Origin: Gammaproteobacteria bacterium
GTDB lineage: Bacteria > Pseudomonadota > Gammaproteobacteria > UBA6429 > Thiohalophilaceae
Assembly (NCBI GenBank): GCA_013152045.1
Contig: JAADGZ010000142.1
Location: 1-8,996, forward strand
DNA length: 8,996 nucleotides
Direction of reading: 5' to 3'
Every line of letters starts with the position of its first letter. Position 1 is the stretch's first letter. Positions 1 through 8,510 of this stretch are shown here, piece after piece. The notes under the pieces were generated by a model. That model was not told the DNA's origin. It saw only the letters and a program-made list of their open reading frames with translations, and did not search any database. A program made the position numbers and the translations under genes.

Positions 1-13
1 GAAGGGTTTTCAT
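1..13 (-). CDS. aroB: Probable 3-dehydroquinate synthase, N-terminal four codons only (partial)
   Basis: An ATG on the minus strand at 13..11 opens a frame reading Met-Lys-Thr-Leu before the window ends. The identification rests on context: in gammaproteobacteria aroB normally follows aroK on the same strand, and many AroB proteins begin Met-x-Thr-Leu before a conserved LGERSYPI-type stretch. AroB converts DAHP to 3-dehydroquinate, the second step of the shikimate pathway, whose later step is carried out by the upstream AroK. No strong Shine-Dalgarno sequence precedes the ATG; only a weak GGGC lies about 6 bases upstream. Four codons cannot prove the assignment. Confidence 0.55.
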
Positions 14-128
14 TGTTTGCCCGTTATCGTTAAGGAATGGGGAAAGTATAAAAGATTATGTTTAACTATTCAGCCTGAATGCTGGGTTTAGCATGGCTCT
101 ACCCATTAATGAAGATTGTATCGCTTTT
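14..128. other. aroK-aroB intergenic spacer with small inverted repeats
   Basis: This 115-bp AT-rich spacer holds no credible gene. It contains a 13-base palindrome ATTCAG-C-CTGAAT at 68-80, a perfect 5-bp stem ATGCT/AGCAT at 79-94 with a 6-base loop, and an imperfect hairpin at 84-104 (GGGT/ACCC outer stem, AGC/GCT inner stem). The last two overlap, so they could not form together. No T-run follows them in the aroK-to-aroB direction, so none looks like a standard intrinsic terminator. Confidence 0.5.
45..73 (-). promoter_or_regulatory. Weak sigma70-like promoter candidate in front of the probable aroB
   Basis: On the minus strand TATACT (50..45) matches the -10 consensus at 5 of 6 positions. 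At 17 bp spacing the -35 position is CTGAAT (73..68), matching only 3 of 6 and lying inside the 68-80 palindrome. If used, it would let aroB be transcribed separately from the pil-aroK operon. The poor -35 box and AT-rich setting make a chance match quite possible. Confidence 0.25.
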
Positions 129-653
129 TTAATGCTGAAAATTTTCAAGCGCAGAAATGATTCTGTTAACCGTGTGGTTGATACTCTGCTGCTCGGTATT
201 GATAGTGATATGGGCGGTTTCAAGGTAGAGAGGTTCGCGGACAGCCATTAATTCCTCGAATTTTTTGTGCGGATTCTCAGTTTGCAGCAGGGGTCGGTTA
301 CGATCATGGCGGGTGCGATTCAGGAGCTGCTCAATCTCGGCTTGCAGGTAGATAACGATGCCGCGATCATGCAGATGCTGACGGTTTTCGGGTTTGAGAA
401 CAACACCGCCGCCGGTGGCCAGGACTAGTTGTTTGCGTTGGCTGAGTTCATCAATGACATCCATTTCACGTTGACGAAAGCCTTCTTCACCTTCGAGATC
501 AAAGATAAGCGGGATATTGGCACCGGTGCGGCTCTCGATTTCATGATCGCTGTCAACAAAGTCCATCGACAGGGTTTTGGCCAGCTGGCGGCCAATGGTG
601 GTCTTGCCTGCGCCCATGGGGCCGATAAGAATGATTCGTTGTGCCTGATTCAT
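129..653 (-). CDS. aroK: Shikimate kinase AroK
   Basis: AroK uses ATP to phosphorylate shikimate to shikimate 3-phosphate in the cytoplasm, the fifth step of the chorismate pathway. The 174-residue product has the usual family length. Visible motifs are the Walker A loop GPMGAGKTT at residues 11-19, the DSD acidic pair (Asp34, Asp36) for Mg and shikimate, Arg60 within a GEEGFRQRE segment, the GGG turn at 81-83 that binds substrate, a lid region with Arg120 (RNRPLL), and Arg139 near the C-terminal part (REPLY). All expected catalytic and binding residues are present, so the enzyme should be active. The start ATG is the only plausible one, because an in-frame TAA lies a few codons upstream; its ribosome site is poor, with GCAGG only 2-3 bases before the ATG. 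It follows pilQ by 59 bp and probably shares that transcript, subject to the hairpin between them. Confidence 0.97.
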   Translation of the reverse strand: MNQAQRIILIGPMGAGKTTIGRQLAKTLSMDFVDSDHEIESRTGANIPLIFDLEGEEGFRQREMDVIDELSQRKQLVLATGGGVVLKPENRQHLHDRGIVIYLQAEIEQLLNRTRHDRNRPLLQTENPHKKFEELMAVREPLYLETAHITINTEQQSINHTVNRIISALENFQH

Positions 654-662
654 GACCTGCAG

Positions 663-707
663 AAATTAAAATCGGCTCCGGTTTTTATGCCGGAGTGTTT
701 AAGCCGA
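663..707 (-). terminator. Possible attenuator or leaky intrinsic terminator between pilQ and aroK
   Basis: In the minus-strand transcript a perfect 6-bp stem CTCCGG/CCGGAG (695..690 with 681..676) encloses an 8-base A-rich loop. A 4-bp outer extension TCGG/CCGA (707..704 with 675..672) is separated from it by an 8-base one-sided bulge. The structure is followed by TTTTAATTT (671..663). The short GC-rich stem plus T-rich tract resembles an intrinsic terminator, but the T-run is interrupted by AA. The position, right after the pilQ stop and before aroK, would suit partial uncoupling of pilus and shikimate gene expression. Confidence 0.42.
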
Positions 708-712
708 AAGAG

Positions 713-2854
713 CTAGAGAGTAATATTATCCTGCAGGATTTTCGGAGTAATGAAAATCAGCAGTTCCTTTTTGTCATTAACATCAACGCTATTACGGAAT
801 AGAGCACCAACGATGGGCAGGTCGCCAAAGAAGGGGATGCGGTTAATGGTTTTGCTCTTGGTCTGTTCATAGATGCCGCCGAGAACCACGGTTTCGCCGT
901 TATTAACCAGTACTTCGGTTTGCACGCTCTGGGTGTTAATGGGCGGGACACCATCCACCAGATTACCAAAGTCCGGCTGATCCTTGCGTACATCCAGGGT
1001 CATGATAATCCGGCTATCGGGTGTGATCTGCGGGGTAACTTTCAATTCCAGTACCGCTTTCTTAAAGGCGACAGTAGCAGCACCACTGGAGCTGGCCTGG
1101 CGGTAGGGGATTTCCTGACCGGCGGTGATAATTGCTTCCTGCTGGTTTGAGGTGATCACGCGGGGGCTGGAGACGGTTTCCGAGGAGCCTTCCAATTGGG
1201 CGGCGGAAAGTTCCAGGTTGATCAGCGTGCCGAAGGGCAGACGCGCCATGGCCAGACCGATACTACCGGCGCTTCTGCTGGTGGCCGGCAGGTCGACATT
1301 CCACTGATCATTCAGCATAAGAGTATCCCCGTTGATAAGTTGCCGGGTAGCTTCAGCACTGCCTGACATAACGCGTTGCTTGCCATCGCTGCCGGTGTAA
1401 TTACGGGTTACGCCGAAACGCACGCCCAGCTCCAGCTTGAAGTTGGTGCTGGCCAGGACGATGCGGGATTCAATCAATACCTGACGGACGGGTATGTCCA
1501 GCTCCTCTACCATGGCTATGATAGCGTCGATGTGTTCGGCCGTATCCTGAACTAGCAATTTATTGGTACGTGTATCAACAATGACTGAGCCGCGCGAGGA
1601 AAGCAGGGCGGTATCTTTCTTTTTGAAGAGTTCAGCCAGTTTTGCTGCCTTGGCGTAATTAATCTGGATGGTTTGCGATTCCAGTGGAGCCAGTTCCACG
1701 ATTTGTTTGCTGGCTTCCAGCTCAAGTTTTTCGCGTGCGGCAATTTCTTCGGCCGGAGCTACCAGCATGACATTTCCGGTCTGGCGTTTGGCCAGGCCTT
1801 TGGTTTTGAGAACGATATCCAGGGCTTGATCCCAGGGCACGTTCTTCAGGCGCAGGGTGAGGTTGCCAGCAACAGTATCACTGGTGACCATATTAATACC
1901 GGTGAAGTCGGCCAGGAGTTGCAGTACGGCGCGTACTTCGATGTTCTGGAAATTCAGCGACAGGCGTTCGCCGGTGTAGCCAAACTGGCGTTTCTTTTTC
2001 TTCGCATCGACGGTCTTGACGATGGGTTTGATATCGATGGTCAGCTTTTCATCGGCCTGATAGGCGATATGATCAAACTGACCGCTGGCGGTAATCACCA
2101 GGCGAACATCTTTACCCATGTTAAAGGCATCGATTGTTTTTACTGGGGTGGCGAAATCGATGACATCCATGCGCCGTTCCAAATCTTCAGACAAGGCGCT
2201 GTTCTTGAAGGTGACCAAAACTTCGTTGCCGTGTTTTTTTATGTCCACTGCGGTATTAGGATCAGCGAGAGTAACGACGACCCGGCCTTCACCTTTTTCG
2301 CCGCGGTGGAAGTCGACATTAAGAATGTTAGCGGATGAACTTGGCATTGAAGACAGTGTCATACCACCGTCGGCTTTGGCCTGGCTGCTGAAGGATGAAA
2401 AGGAGTTATCATTGAGAGTGATGATAACGGTATTGCCTTCTACCGCCGTGTTGTAGCCCACCAGTTTGGAAAGATTAACCACGACGCGGGTGCGATTACC
2501 GGCCTGTATGGCGGTAATGCTGCGGGCAACGCCTACGCCAATCGGTGTGGTTTTGGCAGGCAGGTTGACGCTGGTTGAGGGAAAATCAAAAGCGATACGA
2601 GCCGGATCATCAATGGTAAAGCTGGCAGGTTCAAGAACCTTTTTGGTCATCGACAGGCGGATCTGAATTTTGTCACCAGGCAGGGTATTGTAGGTAATGT
2701 TATTCAGCTCGTTAGTTGCCGCCTGACTTGCAGCCTGTGAGAGGCCGGAAACGGACATTAGCAAGGCCATGATCATGAACAGCCAGAAGGATTGGTTGCT
2801 ACGCCAGCATAAACGGCTGTGATTTGTTATGTTATTTTTCATAGATAAATTCAT
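713..2854 (-). CDS. pilQ: Type IV pilus secretin PilQ
   Basis: PilQ forms the outer-membrane multimeric ring through which the type IV pilus extends and retracts. The 713-residue length is typical. After a hydrophobic signal peptide (about residues 22-38, likely cut near Ala41) come two AMIN-type beta domains (about 52-148 and 175-278) thought to bind peptidoglycan, a basic KKKKR linker (285-289), a secretin/TonB short N-terminal domain (about 297-357), an N1/NolW-like domain (about 394-460), and the secretin barrel domain (about 461-707). The barrel shows VSSPRVIT (561-568), GQEIPYR (579-585), VVLGGIYE (656-663) and RIPFFGDLPIVGALFR (672-687), all secretin signatures. The ATG at 2854 is preferred over one four codons later because GGGG lies 9 bases before it. 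It follows pilP by 21 bp. A PilF/PilW-type pilotin gene is not in this window. Confidence 0.97.
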   Translation of the reverse strand: MNLSMKNNITNHSRLCWRSNQSFWLFMIMALLMSVSGLSQAASQAATNELNNITYNTLPGDKIQIRLSMTKKVLEPASFTIDDPARIAFDFPSTSVNLPAKTTPIGVGVARSITAIQAGNRTRVVVNLSKLVGYNTAVEGNTVIITLNDNSFSSFSSQAKADGGMTLSSMPSSSANILNVDFHRGEKGEGRVVVTLADPNTAVDIKKHGNEVLVTFKNSALSEDLERRMDVIDFATPVKTIDAFNMGKDVRLVITASGQFDHIAYQADEKLTIDIKPIVKTVDAKKKKRQFGYTGERLSLNFQNIEVRAVLQLLADFTGINMVTSDTVAGNLTLRLKNVPWDQALDIVLKTKGLAKRQTGNVMLVAPAEEIAAREKLELEASKQIVELAPLESQTIQINYAKAAKLAELFKKKDTALLSSRGSVIVDTRTNKLLVQDTAEHIDAIIAMVEELDIPVRQVLIESRIVLASTNFKLELGVRFGVTRNYTGSDGKQRVMSGSAEATRQLINGDTLMLNDQWNVDLPATSRSAGSIGLAMARLPFGTLINLELSAAQLEGSSETVSSPRVITSNQQEAIITAGQEIPYRQASSSGAATVAFKKAVLELKVTPQITPDSRIIMTLDVRKDQPDFGNLVDGVPPINTQSVQTEVLVNNGETVVLGGIYEQTKSKTINRIPFFGDLPIVGALFRNSVDVNDKKELLIFITPKILQDNITL

Positions 2855-2863
2855 GTGTTGCTA

Positions 2864-2867
2864 CCCC
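2864..2867 (-). promoter_or_regulatory. Ribosome binding site candidate for pilQ
   Basis: GGGG on the minus strand ends 9 bases before the ATG at 2854. The alternative ATG at 2842 has only AT-rich sequence upstream, so this weak purine site supports the longer PilQ start. Confidence 0.4.
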
Positions 2868-2875
2868 ATCAGGCG

Positions 2876-3427
2876 TCATTCAGTCAGTTGCAGGGAGACT
2901 TTGCGATCGATCCAGCCGCCCGTACCATTCGGTATGATTTCTTTTATTACTAGTGTGGTTTCCGAAATCGACAGGATTTCGCCAAAATTCTGTCCCAGGT
3001 GATTGCCCGGCTGTACCCGGTAAACTGTATCATCCGGGGCGGCAATCAGCGCCCAGCGTTTGCCGTTGCGTTCAAGGTTGCCAACAAAGACCAGCGAATC
3101 CAGCGGGAATTGTTCCAGCGCCTCAAGTTTTCGGTTGCTATCCGGACGCAGGCCATTATCCATAACGGCGGCCTGTTTTTTATTTTCTTCGATTAACGGA
3201 GAAAAAGGATCGCGCAGACTGGAGGGATCGTAGGTAAAAGATTCATAGGGCTTGATTTCAGGCAGACCCTTGATACGTCCCTGTTTGCGAGCTTTAACAT
3301 CATTGATATAGGAGGTGAGATCTTCATGATGATCGCCGCTACAGGCGACCAGAAACAGCAGCGCAGCAATTTGCAATGCAATGAAAATGCTTTTTGCCGG
3401 TTGTCGTAAATCATTTAGTATATTCAT
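2876..3427 (-). CDS. pilP: Type IV pilus assembly lipoprotein PilP
   Basis: PilP is the periplasmic lipoprotein that joins the PilN-PilO heterodimer to the PilQ secretin. The 183-residue product begins with a short N-region and a hydrophobic segment (about 14-27) ending in the lipobox L26-V27-A28-C29, so Cys29 should be lipidated. A flexible region follows (about 30-100) containing the family-typical LRDPFSP stretch (71-77), and then the compact beta domain (about 100-183) with LVFVGNLERNG and DDTVYRVQPGNHLG segments that match the PilP homology region. It lies 22 bp after pilO and 21 bp before pilQ, well inside the operon. The start ATG has no clear Shine-Dalgarno sequence, so translation may depend on ribosomes arriving from pilO. 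Confidence 0.95.
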   Translation of the reverse strand: MNILNDLRQPAKSIFIALQIAALLFLVACSGDHHEDLTSYINDVKARKQGRIKGLPEIKPYESFTYDPSSLRDPFSPLIEENKKQAAVMDNGLRPDSNRKLEALEQFPLDSLVFVGNLERNGKRWALIAAPDDTVYRVQPGNHLGQNFGEILSISETTLVIKEIIPNGTGGWIDRKVSLQLTE

Positions 3428-3449
3428 GCGATTCTGTCAGATAACGAGC

Positions 3450-4103
3450 TTATCTTCTTCGCCCCTTACGATTTCTGTTCTTTGTGGCCCGAAGTTGTGC
3501 AATTTCATTTTCATCCAGGTAGCGGTAGGTTTTGGCAATCACGCGCATACTCAAGGTTTTACTGCCGTCTTTACCCTGGCTATTTTCCTTAATGGATATA
3601 TTGTGCAGTGTTACGATGCGCGGCAGTGCCGCAATGCCACTGACAAAGCGACCAAAACGGTGGTAATCGCCCGTCATTTCCATTTCAATCGGGAATTCGG
3701 CATAAAAATCTTTCTGGATTTCTTTTTTCGGTTTGAACAGTTTGAAATTGATGCCGCTGGCCAGCCCGGTTTGGGAAATATCCACTAGCAGATCGTCAAT
3801 TTCAGTTTTACTGGGCAATTGTCGCAACATGGTGCCGAAAGATTTTTCCATTTCTTTCATTTGCAGCTTATAGGCATCCAGATTAGCGGCTTTTTTCCAT
3901 TTGGTTTCAAAATCCTGTTTCAGTTTCAGTTCTTGTGCTTCGGCTCGCCCCAGGTTTTGTTGCTGGCCTTTGATGTCTAGAAAGTAGCCTAGCACCAGTA
4001 CCAGGACGCAGACTACGACAATCACGGCGGCCCTGATCGGCATGGGCCAGCTGCCAATAGCATTGATATCAAGATCATTCAGATCAATATTGATGTCTTT
4101 CAT
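3450..4103 (-). CDS. pilO: Type IV pilus inner-membrane alignment protein PilO
   Basis: PilO pairs with PilN in the inner membrane and sets the position and dynamics of the pilus machine. The 217-residue protein has a short acidic cytoplasmic tail (1-20), one membrane segment (about 25-42, rich in Val/Leu), a predicted periplasmic coiled coil (about 45-95, charged and heptad-like), and a C-terminal ferredoxin-like domain (about 98-195) with EIDDLLVDISQTGLASGI and GDYHRFGRFVSGIAALPRIV, both typical of PilO. The end is strongly basic (KNRNRKGRRR, 208-217). The gene overlaps pilN by 4 bases (ATGA), and GGGAG at 4114..4110, 6 bases before the ATG, is a good ribosome site embedded in the pilN end. 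This suggests coupled, near-equal synthesis of the two partners. Confidence 0.96.
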   Translation of the reverse strand: MKDINIDLNDLDINAIGSWPMPIRAAVIVVVCVLVLVLGYFLDIKGQQQNLGRAEAQELKLKQDFETKWKKAANLDAYKLQMKEMEKSFGTMLRQLPSKTEIDDLLVDISQTGLASGINFKLFKPKKEIQKDFYAEFPIEMEMTGDYHRFGRFVSGIAALPRIVTLHNISIKENSQGKDGSKTLSMRVIAKTYRYLDENEIAQLRATKNRNRKGRRR

Positions 4104-4659
4104 GACTTGCTCCCGGCTGATTTATTAACCTGCCGGCAGTGCAGGGTAAATTCACGCGAGCCATTTCCATTTTTGGAGTTTAGTTTGATGACGTCCAGAA
4201 CGGGTTTGTCGAGCCAGTCAGAGGCATCGATATTGCGCATGAAAGCAGAAACCCGCGCATTGGACTGGGCATAGCCAACGATAGTAATGGACTTGCCTTT
4301 CTGGTCGATACTTTTTAGATACAGACCCTGGGGCAGAATTCGGGCAATTTCATCGAATAGATGTACAATTTGCGGCCGGTTGCCCTGCAATTGCTGAATA
4401 ACCGAGATACGCGCCTGTAGGCTTCGCTTGTCCTTTTCAAGTTTCACGATCTGCTTAATTTGGGCATCGACATCGGCGATCTGTTGGGTGAGAAACTGAT
4501 TCCGTTGATTCTGCGTGTCAATCATATTGGCATACTGAATGTGTACGGCAGTCAAAATCAGCAGCATCAGAATGACCGACAAGCCCATGATGGTGAGGAA
4601 CTGTCGTTGTTGTTCCTTGCGCAGTTCATCGCGCCAGGGCAGGAGATTAATGCGCGCCA

Positions 4660-4660
<1 letters not shown>
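4100..4660 (-). CDS. pilN: Type IV pilus inner-membrane alignment protein PilN
   Basis: PilN links cytoplasmic PilM to periplasmic PilO and PilP. The 186-residue protein opens with INLLPWR at residues 4-10, the conserved peptide that inserts into a groove of PilM. A single membrane segment follows (about 21-41), then a coiled-coil stretch (about 45-92) and a small periplasmic ferredoxin-like domain (about 93-178) that includes LFDEIARILPQGLYL and a GYAQSNARVSAFMRNID stretch typical of the family. It shares one base with the pilM stop (TGATG) and overlaps pilO by 4 bases, the usual tight packing of these partners. All expected parts are present. Confidence 0.96.
4110..4114 (-). promoter_or_regulatory. 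Ribosome binding site of pilO inside the pilN end
   Basis: GGGAG on the minus strand lies 6 bases before the pilO ATG (4103..4101) and within the last codons of pilN. With the ATGA stop-start overlap it fixes the pilO start and implies translational coupling. Confidence 0.65.
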
Positions 4661-5789
<1,129 letters not shown>

Positions 5790-5794
5790 AGTCA

Positions 5795-5823
5795 ACTATA
5801 GGACAAGGCATGAATAATTACAA
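5795..5823 (-). promoter_or_regulatory. Distal pilM promoter candidate
   Basis: TTGTAA (5823..5818, 4 of 6) and TATAGT (5800..5795, 5 of 6) on the minus strand are separated by 17 bp. A 7-base A-tract (5828-5834) sits just upstream and could act as an UP-like element. The leader would be about 58 bases long. This is the best-spaced promoter for the pilMNOPQ operon that I can see. Confidence 0.5.
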
Positions 5824-5866
5824 ACACAAAAAAATGAAGCAGTTAACTCGCGCACAATTTATGCCG

Positions 5867-5895
5867 TAGAGTTCCCGCTGTTGAAGCGATATACT
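5867..5895 (+). promoter_or_regulatory. ponA promoter candidate
   Basis: TATACT at 5890-5895 matches the -10 consensus at 5 of 6. The -35 position at 17 bp is TAGAGT (5867-5872), matching 3 of 6. Transcription would begin near 5902, giving a leader of about 38 bases to the ATG at 5940. The -10 is flanked by the inverted repeat at 5887-5903. Confidence 0.35.
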
Positions 5896-5939
5896 TGCTA
5901 TCGGGCGAAGTCACCGAAATCTTTACTTTTATCAATCAT

Positions 5940-8498
5940 ATGAGACCGACTATTAAGAAACTCATCACATTTTTTCTGGCATCGGTTCTCACTTTGATGC
6001 TTCTGGCTGCAATAGGGGGTATTGGCACCTACGTTTATATTGTCCCCCGACTACCTGATATCGGTAGCCTGAAAGATGTGCAACTGCAAGTTCCTCTGCG
6101 GGTTTACGCCCGCGGCGGCGAACTGATGGCCGAATTTGGCGAAATGAAGCGCATACCGCTTAAATATGAAGAATTCCCCAAGGCTTTGATTCATGCTGTG
6201 CTGGCAGCTGAAGATGATCGCTTTTTTCACCACCCCGGGGTGGATTACCAGGGTATTTTGCGTGCGGCCTGGCAACTGGCTCGCACCGGTGAGCGGGTGC
6301 AAGGCGGCAGCACCATCACCATGCAGGTGGCGCGTAATTTTTTCCTGAGCCGGGAGAAGACTTTTTTACGCAAGATCAACGAGATCTTTCTGTCGTTGAA
6401 GATCGAGGGTGAATTGAGCAAGGAGGAGATCCTCACCCTGTATCTGAACAAAATTTATTTAGGCAAGCGCGCGTACGGATTCGCAGCTGCCGCCCAGGTC
6501 TATTATGGTAAGCCGCTAGCGCAACTTGATTTGCCTGAAATTGCCATGATTGCGGGTTTGCCCAAGGCACCTTCCCGTTACAATCCAGTGGTGGCGCCTG
6601 AGCGCGCTCGTATTCGCCGGGATTATGTGCTCGGTCGCATGCTGGCCCTGGGCTATATCAATAAGGCGGACTATACCCGGAGTAAACAGGTTCCGGTACA
6701 TGCGGGCGTATATGGACTGAATATTGGCGTGGAAGCTCCCTATGTGGCCGAAATGGTGCGTAATGAGATGTTGAAGCGTTATGGTGAGGCTGCCTATACG
6801 CATGGCTTCGAGGTCCACACTACGATTGATGCACGCTTGCAAAAAGCCGCCAATCGGGCATTACGGGATGACTTGTTGGCGTATGACCGGCGTCATGGCT
6901 ATCGCGGCATTATAAAGCATGTGGATCTTCTCAATCTTGATGGCGGGCCGGATGAGATGGCAGCCTGGGCGGCTGTGTTGCAGCCGCTGAAGTCGGTGGG
7001 GCATTTGCGAGCTGCGCTGATCATCAGCGTTGGGGATCATTCTGCTTACGCATTTAGCCGGGATGGACAGATAGTCTACCTGGGTTGGGAGCAGATTAAG
7101 TGGGCGCGTCGCCGGATTGATGAAAATCATCTGGGGCCGAAACTCAAACATGCGGCCGATGTGTTGAAAGCCGGAGACGTGGTTTATGTGGTAGCGGCCA
7201 AAACGGGCTGTCACTGGTTGGCCGAGGTTCCCAAGGTGGCTGGTGCGCTAGTTTCATTGCGACCCCAAGATGGCGCTACCGAGGTGTTGGTAGGTGGTTT
7301 TGATTATTATCAGAGCAAATTTAACCGGGTTATCCAGGCGCAACGCCAACCGGGATCCAGTTTCAAGCCGTTTGTTTATACTGCCGCGCTGGACAAGGGT
7401 TATACGGCAGCCAGTATTATCAATGATGCGCCGGTGGTCTTCGATGCCCCTGGCCTGGAAGATACCTGGCGGCCGGAAAACTATAGCGGCCACTTCTATG
7501 GCCCAACCCGCCTGCGGGTGGCGCTGATCAAGTCACGTAACCTGGTTTCGATTCGTTTACTACGCAGAATTGGCATTGGTTATACCGTGCGTTATGTGGC
7601 GCGTTTTGGCTTCAAGCCAAAGAACTTGCCGCGCGATCTGTCGCTGGCACTGGGTAGTGGCGCGGTTGCGCCTTATCAGCTGGCAACGGCCTATGCAGTA
7701 TTTGCCAACGGTGGTTATAAAATAAAGCCTTATTTTATTGATTACATTCGTATGAATGACCACATTATTGAGATGACGAAGCCCCTGCAGGTATGTCCAA
7801 AGTGTGAAGCCGTGGCCGAAGCTCAAACAAAAGCGAAGGCAGCCAAAAAGGCGAGCCAAAAAACGATCTCGAAAACGGCAGGACTTGCAGCAAAAAGCAA
7901 TGAGAGTATCGAGGACGGACCTTGGGTATTGCCGCCGCGCTATGCCGAGTTGGATGAGCGGGAATGGGCGCAGATCCGCCAGGGGCCTGCGTTGCCGCGT
8001 CTGGCGAAGCGCGTTCTGAGTCCGCAGACGGCTTTTTTAATCAACACGATGTTGCGTGACGTGATTCGCAAAGGCACTGGGCGTCGGGCGCTGGTGCTCA
8101 AGCGCAAGGATCTGGGCGGCAAAACCGGCACCACCAATGATCAACGTGACGCCTGGTTTACCGGTTTTAACGGCGATGTGGCGACCATTGCCTGGGTGGG
8201 GTTCGATACGCCACAGCCGCTGGGTTCTCATGAAACCGGTGCGCGTGCCGCTTTACCCATGTGGATCAGCTATATGCGCACTGCCCTGCAGGGACGCCCG
8301 GAAACGCCACTGGAGCAGCCGCAGGGGATTGTTTCCGTGCGCATCGATCCGAATACCGGTGAATTGGCCGATGCCAATCAGGCCGATGCTATATTTGAAT
8401 ATTTTCGTAGTAAAAATGTGCCCCAGCGGCAGACGGATGAGCCGTCCGCGAATAGCCCCGCGCAGGGTGGTTCGAATATTACCGAGCAGCTTTTTTAG
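5940..8498 (+). CDS. mrcA: Penicillin-binding protein 1A, bifunctional peptidoglycan glycosyltransferase/transpeptidase
   Basis: This inner-membrane enzyme (also called ponA) polymerises lipid II into glycan strands and cross-links the stem peptides in the periplasm. The product is 852 residues, close to E. coli PBP1A. A short cytoplasmic end and one membrane anchor (about 8-34) precede the glycosyltransferase domain, with catalytic Glu91 in EDDRFF, QGGSTITMQVARN (121-133), Glu148 in RKINE, and LYLNKIYLG (167-175). A non-catalytic OB-like region (about 318-430) follows. The transpeptidase domain has Ser473-x-x-Lys476, Ser532-x-Asn534 and Lys728-Thr-Gly; all catalytic residues are present. A CPKC motif (619-622) and a Lys/Ala-rich insert (about 624-656) lie between the second and third motifs. 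The ATG at 5940 is chosen over an in-frame TTG at 5895 because the family begins with a short basic end directly before the anchor; neither has a strong ribosome site. Confidence 0.96.
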   Translation: MRPTIKKLITFFLASVLTLMLLAAIGGIGTYVYIVPRLPDIGSLKDVQLQVPLRVYARGGELMAEFGEMKRIPLKYEEFPKALIHAVLAAEDDRFFHHPGVDYQGILRAAWQLARTGERVQGGSTITMQVARNFFLSREKTFLRKINEIFLSLKIEGELSKEEILTLYLNKIYLGKRAYGFAAAAQVYYGKPLAQLDLPEIAMIAGLPKAPSRYNPVVAPERARIRRDYVLGRMLALGYINKADYTRSKQVPVHAGVYGLNIGVEAPYVAEMVRNEMLKRYGEAAYTHGFEVHTTIDARLQKAANRALRDDLLAYDRRHGYRGIIKHVDLLNLDGGPDEMAAWAAVLQPLKSVGHLRAALIISVGDHSAYAFSRDGQIVYLGWEQIKWARRRIDENHLGPKLKHAADVLKAGDVVYVVAAKTGCHWLAEVPKVAGALVSLRPQDGATEVLVGGFDYYQSKFNRVIQAQRQPGSSFKPFVYTAALDKGYTAASIINDAPVVFDAPGLEDTWRPENYSGHFYGPTRLRVALIKSRNLVSIRLLRRIGIGYTVRYVARFGFKPKNLPRDLSLALGSGAVAPYQLATAYAVFANGGYKIKPYFIDYIRMNDHIIEMTKPLQVCPKCEAVAEAQTKAKAAKKASQKTISKTAGLAAKSNESIEDGPWVLPPRYAELDEREWAQIRQGPALPRLAKRVLSPQTAFLINTMLRDVIRKGTGRRALVLKRKDLGGKTGTTNDQRDAWFTGFNGDVATIAWVGFDTPQPLGSHETGARAALPMWISYMRTALQGRPETPLEQPQGIVSVRIDPNTGELADANQADAIFEYFRSKNVPQRQTDEPSANSPAQGGSNITEQLF

Positions 8499-8510
8499 TG
8501 ACACTGGATT

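Noticed and set aside
1673..2338. A 221-codon open frame on the plus strand antisense to pilQ
   Set aside because: It lies wholly inside pilQ, its translation resembles no family I know, and long antisense frames are common opposite well-coded genes. PilQ on the other strand has clear domains throughout.
2118..2456. A 112-codon plus-strand frame also antisense to pilQ
   Set aside because: Shadow frame with Met/Ser/Thr-rich low-information translation and no ribosome site or recognisable motif.
3335..3352. Ser at position +2 after the PilP lipobox cysteine, suggesting outer-membrane sorting
   Set aside because: As I recall, PilP homologues such as that of Neisseria also have Cys-Ser, and PilP works in the inner-membrane complex; sorting signals differ between species, so this is not unusual.
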